Of a stretch of 64,000 bases of DNA, positions 43,359 through 51,235 are shown piece by piece. Positions within the stretch are counted from its first letter, which is position 1; every line of letters begins with the position of its first letter. This stretch comes from Pelagihabitans sp965238025 (GTDB lineage: Bacteria > Bacteroidota > Bacteroidia > Flavobacteriales > Flavobacteriaceae). The position numbers were made by a program, and so were the translations under genes. Where the stretch lies: positions 186,001-250,000 of the forward strand of contig OZ250162.1 in NCBI GenBank assembly GCA_965238025.1, in the 5' to 3' direction. The notes under the pieces are model-generated. The model had not been told where the DNA came from and searched no databases. It saw only the letters and a list, made by a program, of their open reading frames with translations.

Positions 43359-44771
43359 ATGCAATTTAACTCTATTGAATTTCTATTATTTTCCTTCCTT
43401 TTTTTCTTTTCGTGGCCATTATTTCGGAAAAATCCAATTAGTCGATGGGCTTTTATAGTTTTGGCAAGTTTTGTATTCTACGGTTGGTGGGATTGGAGAT
43501 TTCTTTTTTTAATAATAACTAGTGGGCTAATTGATTTTTTATGTGGAATAGGGATTTCTGAAAAGCCAAAATTTCGTAAAATATTTTTAATTGTTTCAAT
43601 TTTAGGAAACCTTGGACTCTTATCTATTTTTAAATACAGTTTGTTTTTTGGGACTATTATTGAAAGTTTTTTTCAGATTTTTCAGATAAAGATTGACCTG
43701 ACTAGTAACATTCCAGAATTTGCATTAATCTTGCCCGTTGGGATAAGCTTTTACACATTTCAATCATTAAGTTATACAATAGACATCTACAATAAAAAAT
43801 TAAGTCCTACCAGAAATGTGCTTCACTTTTTTAGTTACTTGTCAATGTTTCCCCAACTTGTCGCCGGCCCGATAGTTAGGGCCAAAGATTTCCTGAAACA
43901 ACTTGAGACATACAAAGTTCCTAACTTTCTTCAAAAATGGAATGCGCTCAAGCTAATTTGTTATGGGTTGTTTCAAAAAATGGTTATTGCAGATAACCTA
44001 GCATTTTTTATTGATTCAGCCTTTGAAAGAAAATCAGCGTTTGATGGCTCACTTTATTGGTGGGTAGTAATGATGGCATTCTCATTTCAAATATATTGCG
44101 ATTTCAGTGGGTATACTCTTATAGCAAAAGGTTTAGCCAAATATATGGGATATCACTTCAAGATGAATTTTAATCATCCTTATTTAGCAAAAAGCTTAAA
44201 AGAGTTCTGGTCTAGATGGCATATCTCCTTATCTACCTGGTTCAAAGATTACGTTTATATACCACTCGGGGGATCCAGAAATGGCTTGTATAAAATGGTT
44301 TTTGCATTAACCATAACAATGCTTCTTTCCGGACTTTGGCATGGAGCTAATTATACCTTTCTCATTTGGGCATTAATTCACACCATTCTATTACTAACTG
44401 AAAAATTATTATCTAGTTATTTTAAAAAGAGATTAAATGATGGAATTTATATTACACTCGTATTCATTCAAGTATTGGTTGCATGGGTATATTTTAGAGC
44501 AGAAGATGTTTTTCAAGGCAATCATATCTTATTCAAATTATTTAGTTTTGATTCTTTCAATACTGAATTTTTTGGTATCTATATCAATAATCTCTCTTTT
44601 TTAGCATTGGCCATACTAATAGAATATTGTATTTACCTGAGATATAAATACAACAAGATTAACATGTTAAGCAGAAGGTATAATTTAGATATCCTATATG
44701 TGACAACATGTATTATATCCATCCTTTTTTTAAGAGGAGAAGGAGCACAATTTATTTACTTTCAATTTTAA
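43359..44771 (+). CDS. Cassette 2, gene 1: MBOAT family O-acyltransferase (AlgI/DltB-like)
   Basis: A 470-residue protein with about ten or more membrane spans. MBOAT landmarks: FVFYGWWDWRFLFLI, LPVGISFYTFQSLSYTIDIY, SMFPQLVAGPIVRAKDFL, FWSRWHISLSTWFKDYVYIP, LGGSRNG and LLSGLWHGANYTFLIW with the catalytic His328. It moves acyl groups, usually acetyl, across the membrane for O-acetylation of an exported polysaccharide. The partner acceptor enzyme is encoded three bases downstream. It is AT-rich relative to flanking housekeeping genes and begins 22 bp after core GTTAGGC. Confidence 0.92.
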   Translation: MQFNSIEFLLFSFLFFFSWPLFRKNPISRWAFIVLASFVFYGWWDWRFLFLIITSGLIDFLCGIGISEKPKFRKIFLIVSILGNLGLLSIFKYSLFFGTIIESFFQIFQIKIDLTSNIPEFALILPVGISFYTFQSLSYTIDIYNKKLSPTRNVLHFFSYLSMFPQLVAGPIVRAKDFLKQLETYKVPNFLQKWNALKLICYGLFQKMVIADNLAFFIDSAFERKSAFDGSLYWWVVMMAFSFQIYCDFSGYTLIAKGLAKYMGYHFKMNFNHPYLAKSLKEFWSRWHISLSTWFKDYVYIPLGGSRNGLYKMVFALTITMLLSGLWHGANYTFLIWALIHTILLLTEKLLSSYFKKRLNDGIYITLVFIQVLVAWVYFRAEDVFQGNHILFKLFSFDSFNTEFFGIYINNLSFLALAILIEYCIYLRYKYNKINMLSRRYNLDILYVTTCIISILFLRGEGAQFIYFQF

Positions 44772-44774
44772 AAA

Positions 44775-45734
44775 ATGAATCCAAAAAATAAAATGACTCT
44801 TACCCTTGTTCTAGTAGTTTTAGCCATAACGGTTATTAAAGTATATCTGCCATTTAAAAAGAGTAATTCTGAAATTATAAATGATTTTTGGATTAAAAAA
44901 ACACATAAAAAATCCAAAAACAATATTGTGTTAGGTGGCAATTCCAGAATTTACAGAGGGGTATCCGTAGAAGCAATACAAGAAGTACTAACTGAAGAAC
45001 TTAGCGGGATAAATTTAGCATATTCAGGTCTAGGGTATACGGATGAGTATCTCGAATTTTTGTATTCAAGAATAGATTTAAAATCCGAACACAAAATTAT
45101 TATTTTAGGCATTGACCCAGGACCATTATCAGAAATTGCAGCAGAAAACAAAAGTTTTAATGGTTATAAAAATGTCAATTACTCTGAAGTATTCAGGACA
45201 CTATATGTAAATCCTTATTTTAGTATATCTGCCTATAAACCAACGGAGGTTATCGAAATTTTTAGTGATAATAAAACAGGTCATAAGGGTTTTATAGAAG
45301 AGAGAAAAAACTATTTTGGAAATTTCCACCCTGACGGATGGGTAGCTTCATATAAAATACCAAATAACCCATCAGAAGGCCTGCCTAAATTAAAAAGATA
45401 TGTCAAAAACAATCAGATTTTATTGAGTAAAATCATAATTACCAGATTGTTCTCAAAGATTAAAGAATTTCGTGAACAAGGTATAACTATAATTGCCTTT
45501 AGACCTCCTTCAACCCCTGAAATGCAGGATTGGGAAAATAACAAATTTGATTTTGATCAGGATTCTATTAAGTACGAAATAGAGAAAATCGGGGGTCATT
45601 GGATCGAAATAAATACCGCTAAATATCAATCATACGATGGCACACATTTACATTATTTATCGGCTGAGAAACTTTCAAGGCTATTGGGTGAAAAAATTAA
45701 TGAACTTTGCCTAACAAAAAATAAGCACCATTAA
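44775..45734 (+). CDS. Cassette 2, gene 2: SGNH-hydrolase-like partner of the MBOAT protein
   Basis: A 319-residue protein with an N-terminal membrane anchor (TLTLVLVVLAITVIKVYLPF). SGNH-like elements: IVLGGNSRIYRG with the candidate nucleophile Ser, INLAYSGLGYTDEYLEFLYS, IIILGIDPGPLS and the terminal YDGTHLHYLSAEKLS with Asp288 and His291. Pairing of an MBOAT with an SGNH or DHHW protein is the known layout of AlgI/AlgJ and DltB/DltD O-acylation systems. The stop codon lies inside attC C, and the final residues CLTKNKHH are encoded by the attC arm. The polysaccharide target is unknown. Confidence 0.8.
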   Translation: MNPKNKMTLTLVLVVLAITVIKVYLPFKKSNSEIINDFWIKKTHKKSKNNIVLGGNSRIYRGVSVEAIQEVLTEELSGINLAYSGLGYTDEYLEFLYSRIDLKSEHKIIILGIDPGPLSEIAAENKSFNGYKNVNYSEVFRTLYVNPYFSISAYKPTEVIEIFSDNKTGHKGFIEERKNYFGNFHPDGWVASYKIPNNPSEGLPKLKRYVKNNQILLSKIIITRLFSKIKEFREQGITIIAFRPPSTPEMQDWENNKFDFDQDSIKYEIEKIGGHWIEINTAKYQSYDGTHLHYLSAEKLSRLLGEKINELCLTKNKHH

Positions 45735-45761
45735 AACGGGTGTTTATTCAAATCGTTAGGC
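45709..45761 (+). repeat. attC site C (cassette 2/3 junction), 53 bp
   Basis: R'' GCCTAAC (45709-45715) and R' GTTAGGC (45755-45761) are perfect reverse complements. Inner arms AATAAGCACC (45720-45729) and GGGTGTTTATT (45738-45748) form the second stem. R'' also matches GTTAGGC at the 5' end of its own cassette. This is the best-formed site in the array. Confidence 0.87.
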
Positions 45762-45784
45762 AACATTTAAGAAAAAACTATCGA

Positions 45785-46324
45785 ATGTCAAAACTGAAAA
45801 AAATTCGAGAAAAACTTAACTTGACACAGGAAGAGCTTTTTGATAAAACAGGGATTTCTGTGAGAACCATACAGCGTATTGAATCTGGGAATGATCCAAA
45901 AGGACAAACACTTAAGATATTGTCAAAGACATTGGGAATAAAAGAAAATGAATTGCTTTCAAACGGGGAAACCGGCATTGAATTTAACTCCACCTTACTT
46001 AAGATTATCAACCTTTCTTCATTGCCTTTTACAATAATTCCACCTGTAAATATTATTATTCCTCTTGTTATAATGTTTTCCAAAAAACAATTTAATCCGA
46101 TGGCCAAACAAATTGTTTCCATTCAAATTTTATGGCTAATATTTGCTTTTATTATTTTCATACTAAGCGCATTTATGAAAAAAGGGTTTTCGCTTGGGAA
46201 TAATTTTATGCTAGTTGTCATGATTTTATTGGCTTTGTCAAATGTGTTAATCATCCTCAGAAATTCGGCTGAGATTGACAAAAAAGGAGAACTGTTTTTC
46301 AAACTGAATTTCACTCTTATATAA
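45785..46324 (+). CDS. Cassette 3: XRE-type HTH protein with membrane spans
   Basis: About 179 residues from ATG 45785. An N-terminal helix-turn-helix domain (residues about 1-62; KIREKLNLTQEELFDKTGIS, RTIQRIESGNDPKGQTLKIL) is fused to a C-terminal half with about four hydrophobic spans (FTIIPPVNIIIPLVIMFSKK, IVSIQILWLIFAFIIFILSA, MLVVMILLALSNVLIIL). Such HTH-DUF4870-like fusions are common in Bacteroidota; the role is unknown, perhaps membrane-tethered regulation. It begins 24 bp after core GTTAGGC, at the head of a cassette. Confidence 0.82.
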   Translation: MSKLKKIREKLNLTQEELFDKTGISVRTIQRIESGNDPKGQTLKILSKTLGIKENELLSNGETGIEFNSTLLKIINLSSLPFTIIPPVNIIIPLVIMFSKKQFNPMAKQIVSIQILWLIFAFIIFILSAFMKKGFSLGNNFMLVVMILLALSNVLIILRNSAEIDKKGELFFKLNFTLI

Positions 46325-46424
46325 GCCTTTCGTGAAGATGACGGGGCATTGTCGGGATATTGACGGGTAGGTTTTTATGATGTAAATCAACATGGATAGT
46401 ATTTTTAAAGAAAATATTATCAGT

Positions 46425-47885
46425 ATGAAAAAACAAGTTTTCTTTAGCATCACTTTTCTTGCTTTATCTATTTTTAATGCCATTGGGCAGTTAGATAAAA
46501 ATTCAGACTTATTTATCGAATTCAAAAAACAAGACAGTATTTTCTTTGAACGTGGGTTTAATCTTTGTGATATGGATTTTTTAGAAAATCATATTGCTGA
46601 AGATTTAAAATTTTACCACGACCAAAGTGGTGTCCAGAATAGAAAAGCTTTCCTTAAAAACACTAAAAAATACATCTGCTCTAATTCAGCACAAAAGCCA
46701 ATTCGTAAAGTAGATGCCAATAGTTTAGAAGTATTCCCTCTTTACAATAACGGAAATATTTACGGTGCTATACAGAAAGGAATTCATCACTTCTATCTAA
46801 GAGAAAAGGGGAAAGAAGATGACTGGACGAGTACAGCAAAGTTCACTCATATTTGGGTTCTGGATAAAGAGATTTGGAAGGTAAGCGAAGTACTGAGTTA
46901 CGACCATCAAGACCAAATTGTAGAAAATTCAAAAAAAGGTATTGAAAAGTTACTTGAAAACAACAACGTGCCTGCATTGGGAATAGGACTAATAGAAAAT
47001 GGAAAATTGACAAAAGTTGAAGTTTACGGAACACTGGATAAGCGAAAAACCGCACCTTATAATACCATCTTTAAAGTAGCGTCTTTGACCAAACCTATTG
47101 TTGCCTTAGCTACATTAAAACTAATTGACCAAGGATTACTGAGCTTAGACGAACCTTTGTATCGGTATTGGATTGACCCTGAGGTTAAAAACGATAATCG
47201 ATATAAAAAGCTAACTCCAAAAATCATTTTATCCCACCAAACAGGTTTTCCCAATTGGCGATATATGACTGAATCAAATAAACTGACTTTTCAATTTGAA
47301 CCAGGAACCAAATTTCAATATTCCGGAGAAGGTTTTGAATACTTGAGAAAAGCGATTGAAAACAAACTTGGCAAAAGCATTGAAGAACTTGCAAAAGAAC
47401 TTTTGTTTGTCCCGTTGGAAATGTCAGATTCACGCTTTTGGTGGGATTCGGAAATGGACGAAACAAGATATGCCCAGAATTTCAACCAACATGGAGAAAA
47501 ATTAGAGACCGTAAAATATTATGAGGCAAATGCTGCTGCAAATCTTTTAACAACCGTTGAAGATTATGGAAAGTTTTTAGCTTATGTAATCAATGGAGCC
47601 GGACTTTCTGAAAATCTGTATCAAGAAATGATAAAACACCAAGTGAAACTTAAAGAAAATGATTTTTTCGGATTGGGTTGGGAAGTTTTGACTGACTTCA
47701 GCAATGATGAATTTGCTTTACTACATACAGGAAAAGACCCGGGTGTAAATACATTGGCAATATGGTTTCCTAAATCAAAAAATGGATATTTAATATTTTT
47801 AAATGGGGACAAAGTTGATAATATTTATGAGGAATTAGTTACAAAGTGCCTATATCTGGGTAATGATTTGTGGAATAAAAGATAG
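46425..47885 (+). CDS. Cassette 3: exported serine hydrolase (class C beta-lactamase/PBP-like) with DUF4440-like N-domain
   Basis: About 486 residues from ATG 46425, giving signal peptide MKKQVFFSITFLALSIFNAI. Residues about 25-160 resemble a DUF4440/NTF2-like domain (DMDFLENHIAEDLKFYHDQS, FTHIWVLDKEIWKVSEV). The C-terminal beta-lactamase family domain has VASLTKPIVALA (SxxK, Ser220), FQYSGEGFEYL (Tyr-x-x box) and LLHTGKDPGVNTLA (HTG). The family includes D-aminopeptidases, esterases and penicillin-binding enzymes; real beta-lactam resistance is not implied. It is separated by 100 bp from the HTH gene with no attC between, so both may share one cassette. Confidence 0.85.
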   Translation: MKKQVFFSITFLALSIFNAIGQLDKNSDLFIEFKKQDSIFFERGFNLCDMDFLENHIAEDLKFYHDQSGVQNRKAFLKNTKKYICSNSAQKPIRKVDANSLEVFPLYNNGNIYGAIQKGIHHFYLREKGKEDDWTSTAKFTHIWVLDKEIWKVSEVLSYDHQDQIVENSKKGIEKLLENNNVPALGIGLIENGKLTKVEVYGTLDKRKTAPYNTIFKVASLTKPIVALATLKLIDQGLLSLDEPLYRYWIDPEVKNDNRYKKLTPKIILSHQTGFPNWRYMTESNKLTFQFEPGTKFQYSGEGFEYLRKAIENKLGKSIEELAKELLFVPLEMSDSRFWWDSEMDETRYAQNFNQHGEKLETVKYYEANAAANLLTTVEDYGKFLAYVINGAGLSENLYQEMIKHQVKLKENDFFGLGWEVLTDFSNDEFALLHTGKDPGVNTLAIWFPKSKNGYLIFLNGDKVDNIYEELVTKCLYLGNDLWNKR

Positions 47886-47892
47886 AAAAAAC

Positions 47893-48030
47893 GTTGCCTA
47901 GCACTAAGCATAGGTCATAGTGTTTTAGAACTATCTGAAAATCCTAGCAGATTTTCACCACCTCGGTCTCTTTTTGCTACCTTTATTTCTATACACTAAT
48001 ACATTAGCAAACATTTGAGAGCGTCGTAAC
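47893..48030 (+). repeat. attC-like element D (degenerate)
   Basis: It starts GTTGCCTAGC (47893-47902), nine of ten bases complementary to GTTAGGCAAC at the 5' end of cassette 3. An internal stem GAAAATC/GATTTTC (47937-47956) is present, and it ends near GTCGTAAC. The outer arms pair poorly. Confidence 0.5.
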
Positions 48031-48073
48031 AATATCAAACCTGGATCGTCTTGATTTCAAAGCTTTTGTGAAT

Positions 48074-48739
48074 ATGAAATTAAACAGGTTACAAAAAATA
48101 GGTGGAATAAGTGCAATTTTTGAGGCTCTAATCTACATTTCTGCTTTCATTTTTTATGGTGGTGTATTAGTTTATCCAAATGAAAATGCTAGTACAACGG
48201 AAGAATTAAATTTTCTATCAGATAATTACCTCATATTATCGATATTGAATCTTGTTAGCCTAGTACTATTTGGAATTTTATTAGCAGTATTAGTGCAAGC
48301 AATTCATCAACGATTAAGGAATTATTCATCAAGCTGTTCAAAATTAGCATCTGTTTTTGGAATAATTTGGGTCGGTCTGGTTATTGCTAGCGGAATGATA
48401 GCAAATATAGGTCTCAACGCTGTAATAGAAATTGGCACTAGTGATCCAGAGAAGGCAATGCTAATTTGGTCCAGTATAGGTATCGTTACTGAAGGCCTTG
48501 GTGGCGGAAACGAAATTGTTGGTGGAATTTGGGTATTATTACTAAGTATAGTAGCACTGAAAGGACAACTATTCCCGAAACCACTAGGTTTTCTGGGCAT
48601 CTTTGTGGGAATAGCAGGAATCTTAACAATCTATCCGTTAGACCTTTTTACAGAAATTTTTGGAATTAGTCAAATAATTTGGTTCTTGTGGATTGGGATT
48701 TTTATGATTCGTAATCCATCAATAGCAGTCGAAAATTAA
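48074..48739 (+). CDS. DUF4386-like membrane protein
   Basis: About 221 residues from ATG 48074 (a GTG at 48068 is also in frame). Six hydrophobic spans; landmarks QKIGGISAIFEALIYISAFI, LSILNLVSLVLFGILLAVLV, GGGNEIVGGIWVLLLSIVAL and PLGFLGIFVGIAGILTIYP. The general layout resembles DUF4386 integral membrane proteins, function unknown. It is bounded by degenerate attC-like elements D and E and is therefore probably a one-gene cassette. Confidence 0.72.
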   Translation: MKLNRLQKIGGISAIFEALIYISAFIFYGGVLVYPNENASTTEELNFLSDNYLILSILNLVSLVLFGILLAVLVQAIHQRLRNYSSSCSKLASVFGIIWVGLVIASGMIANIGLNAVIEIGTSDPEKAMLIWSSIGIVTEGLGGGNEIVGGIWVLLLSIVALKGQLFPKPLGFLGIFVGIAGILTIYPLDLFTEIFGISQIIWFLWIGIFMIRNPSIAVEN

Positions 48740-48745
48740 AAAACC

Positions 48746-48880
48746 TCAACTAACAACATGTATAGTTCATTGCATCTGATTTTCCTTTCGGAAAATCCTT
48801 GCTGCTGAACAATAGTCTCTTTCTATTTTGCTATCTTAGGTCTACGCAACGAAACCCTACACGAACACCTTGTTTGTAAT
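48746..48880 (+). repeat. attC-like element E (degenerate)
   Basis: 5' arm AACTAACAACATGTATAG...TTCATTGC, a perfect 8-bp stem GATTTTCC/GGAAAATC (48777-48796), and a 3' arm starting GCAACGAAACC and ending CCTTGTTTG. It shares the CATTGC/GCAACG inner pairing with site B. Confidence 0.55.
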
Positions 48881-48901
48881 TTAACCATCCTTGAAAACAA
48901 A

Positions 48902-49798
48902 ATGATTTTACCGAAAAACGACTTTCTAAAAGCAAGGGATTTTATATTGACAAATGCAAGAATGATTGAAAGACGTTTATTCGATTTTCATTTTGCAAAT
49001 GGAGATATGAATGGTGTTTTTCACGCCGTTTATGCGTATCGAAATCCCGATGGTGGATTTGGACACGGAATGGAACCAGATACAGCATCACCAGAAAGTC
49101 AGCCTTTGTTTAGCATTATGGCACTTGAAACGCTCGATGAAGTTGGTTATCTGACCAAAGAAATGATCCTGAACGACTTTATGCCCTATTTTGAAAGTAT
49201 AACAACAGAAAAAGGTGGAATTCCCTGGATGCTTAGACCAAAAAGTGATTATCCTTGCGAAGGACACTTTAAAACCGTTAAAGAATGGGCTGCATTAAGC
49301 ACTACCGCACCTTTACTTGGGATTTTGGAAAAGTACAAGATAACTATTCCTTGGATGAAAAAAGCCGAAGGGTTTGTTTGGAGTGAATTTGAACGAATTC
49401 AAGATAAACACGCCTTCTGTTACTTATGTGTACCAAGATGGTTGATGTTTTTAGAACATACAAAAAGTCGTAGTAAGGCTGAAAAAACAATTAATGACCT
49501 TAAATATTGGATATCGAATAACGGAGTAATTTGTGAAGACAAAGCTGATGAAGGTTGGGGGCTTTATGGAAAACCACATAGTTTAAATTATGCCACATCG
49601 TCGGAAAGCATTCTATACGCGTTATTTACCAAAGACACTATTGAATCTGACCTAAAAGAATTAATCGACAGGCAAAAAGAAGATGGGCGATGGGACACTT
49701 GGTATGGCATAAGTGAAGGAACAAAATTAGAATGGGCAGGTATACAAACCTTATGGTCTTTGAAAGTACTGAAAAACTATGGTGGAATTGAAGAATAA
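48902..49798 (+). CDS. Prenyltransferase/terpene-cyclase-fold protein
   Basis: A 298-residue protein with the QW-like motifs of alpha/alpha toroid proteins: YRNPDGGFGHGMEPDTASPE, EKGGIPWMLRP and RQKEDGRWDTWYG. No cyclase DxDD motif stands out, so it is probably a fold member rather than a squalene or oxidosqualene cyclase. There is no signal peptide. It is followed 35 bp later by a GNAT gene without an intervening attC, so both may be one cassette. Substrate unknown. Confidence 0.75.
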   Translation: MILPKNDFLKARDFILTNARMIERRLFDFHFANGDMNGVFHAVYAYRNPDGGFGHGMEPDTASPESQPLFSIMALETLDEVGYLTKEMILNDFMPYFESITTEKGGIPWMLRPKSDYPCEGHFKTVKEWAALSTTAPLLGILEKYKITIPWMKKAEGFVWSEFERIQDKHAFCYLCVPRWLMFLEHTKSRSKAEKTINDLKYWISNNGVICEDKADEGWGLYGKPHSLNYATSSESILYALFTKDTIESDLKELIDRQKEDGRWDTWYGISEGTKLEWAGIQTLWSLKVLKNYGGIEE

Positions 49799-49833
49799 AA
49801 AACTATTCACATTACATATCATTTTAGAGGAAA

Positions 49834-50286
49834 ATGAATATCATATCAATACGAGAAAATCCCGAATACAAAGATATAGCCATAAAATATTTTCAGCAAA
49901 GCTGGAAAAGCGTGTTGCCTATAATATATGAGGACTGCATAACCCATAGTATTGAAGCAAAAAATTCGTTGCCGCAATGGTACTTGTTAGAAAAAGACAA
50001 CGAAATAATTGGTTGTGCCGGACTTATAACAAATGATTTTATAAGTCGTGGAGATTTATATCCGTGGGTTTGTGCAATTTTTGTTGACGAAAAACATAGA
50101 GGAAATGCTTATGGGGCGTTATTGATAGAAAAGGCCAAAGCGGATGCTCAAAAATCAGGGTTCGGACATTTATACTTATGCACTAGCCATGTCGGATATT
50201 ATGAAAAGTACGATTTCAAATATATCGGTCAGGGATATCATCCTTGGGGTGATGATTCTAGAATCTATGAACTGGAAATAAAATAA
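49834..50286 (+). CDS. GNAT family N-acetyltransferase
   Basis: A 150-residue single-domain acetyltransferase. IIGCAGLITNDFISRGDLYP and VCAIFVDEKHRGNAYGALLI form the strand-loop that binds acetyl-CoA (RGNAYG pattern), followed by FGHLYLCTSHVGYYEKYDFK. GNATs acetylate antibiotics, proteins or small molecules; no substrate can be assigned. It is the last coding frame before attC-like element F, a position typical of cassette genes. Confidence 0.9.
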   Translation: MNIISIRENPEYKDIAIKYFQQSWKSVLPIIYEDCITHSIEAKNSLPQWYLLEKDNEIIGCAGLITNDFISRGDLYPWVCAIFVDEKHRGNAYGALLIEKAKADAQKSGFGHLYLCTSHVGYYEKYDFKYIGQGYHPWGDDSRIYELEIK

Positions 50287-50294
50287 AACGCCAT

Positions 50295-50418
50295 ACAACG
50301 ATGGCTATTATTCATTGCAAGGGAATTTCTTAAATTCCTCAAAGTTGTGCGAAGGAACACATCCGCTACTTATTTACTACCTTAGAGCTATAGTCTATAA
50401 GTACAAAAGTTGTTCGTT
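50295..50418 (+). repeat. attC-like element F (right edge of the island)
   Basis: 5' arm ACAACGATGGCTATTATTCA ending TTGC, internal stem GGAATTT/AAATTCC (50322-50338), and the 3' end GTTGTTCGTTATG, which runs straight into the next start codon. Pairing of the outer arms is weak. Confidence 0.5.
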
Positions 50419-51171
50419 ATGACACTTAGAAATCTTTATGCAGTCTTACTGCTAATAGGAATGTCGGTTTTAAATTTTGGGTGCACAGCATCAGAAAACA
50501 ATGAACCCGATAATTCTACTTCTATAGCACTTGCAAACGGTAATTCCCTTGTTTTTGAGCATGCTGGCCTCACCGATGCACATAAAAATACACTAGAAGA
50601 CAAAATAGCAATGGGCATTGTTACCATCAATAACCTCTTAGCCATTGACAAGGTACAAATACGAATAGTGGATAATGCAACGTATATCATTCCTGAAATC
50701 GGAATCGGTGGTTTTAATCCAAGTCAAAATGAGGTATTGATTGCCATTGATACCAACTTCGGTAATCTGAATAATTCCTTGGAAGAAGAGCTTATCCCAT
50801 TATTGGCCCATGAGGTTCATCATGCCAAAAGAAGACGCTCGGTCGGCTACGGTAGCACGCTGCTCGAAGCAGCCGTTTCGGAAGGTTTGGCGGACCACTT
50901 TTCTATTGAGGTAAGCGCAATTAATCCCCCACCTTGGGCGATAGCACTAAGCGGTTCTGAATTACAAGAATGGATAGACACCGCAAGTAGTACCTGGAAT
51001 GCTTCTTCTTATAACCATAACGCCTGGTTTTTTGGTACCGATCAGAACATACCAAGGTGGACAGGGTATTCAATCGGGTATGAACTCGTAAAAAACTTTA
51101 TATGGGAAAATCCGGGTAGACAAGCTTCAAATCTGCACAATGAACCCGCTAATTCCTTTTTACCCCAGTAG
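50419..51171 (+). CDS. Lipoprotein with HExxH zinc-protease motif (DUF2268-like)
   Basis: About 250 residues from ATG 50419, with lipobox region VLNFGCTASEN. Zinc motif AHEVHHAKRRR (His131, His135), and a downstream TLLEAAVSEGLADHFSIEV with a Glu that could be the third ligand, the layout of DUF2268-type putative proteases. Activity is unproven. The start codon abuts attC-like element F. The 3' end overlaps the open frame leading into the glycoside hydrolase gene, whose true start is 64 bp beyond. Confidence 0.78.
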   Translation: MTLRNLYAVLLLIGMSVLNFGCTASENNEPDNSTSIALANGNSLVFEHAGLTDAHKNTLEDKIAMGIVTINNLLAIDKVQIRIVDNATYIIPEIGIGGFNPSQNEVLIAIDTNFGNLNNSLEEELIPLLAHEVHHAKRRRSVGYGSTLLEAAVSEGLADHFSIEVSAINPPPWAIALSGSELQEWIDTASSTWNASSYNHNAWFFGTDQNIPRWTGYSIGYELVKNFIWENPGRQASNLHNEPANSFLPQ

Positions 51172-51235
51172 AATCATCGTTAAAACCATCAATAATGTAC
51201 AACAGAGGCCTGTTACAAATCCTTACAAACTATTT

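Larger units (their letters stand above)
42737..50418 (+). mobile_element. Integron-like gene cassette array without visible integrase (CALIN-like)
   Basis: About 7.7 kb of exclusively plus-strand accessory genes separated by six attC-like elements (A-F). Boundaries B and C are well formed: AGATAAC...GTTAGGC (43173-43342) and GCCTAAC...GTTAGGC (45709-45761). Cassette 1 is 42737-43336 and cassette 2 is 43337-45755. D, E and F are degenerate. They share an internal design: an arm ending TTCATTGC (E, F), a small GATTTTC/GAAAATC-type stem (D, E, with a GAATTT/AAATTC form in F), then a CTAC-rich stretch and a 3' arm. No tyrosine recombinase gene is present in the window. Confidence 0.7.

Noticed and set aside
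46325..46424. Possible cassette boundary between the HTH and serine hydrolase genes
   Set aside because: No RYYYAAC/GTTRRRY pair or folded element could be found in these 100 bp.
46425..47885. Antibiotic-resistance beta-lactamase
   Set aside because: The SxxK/HTG pattern only places it in the broad serine hydrolase family, and the N-terminal NTF2-like domain and lineage argue for another substrate; resistance is not supported.
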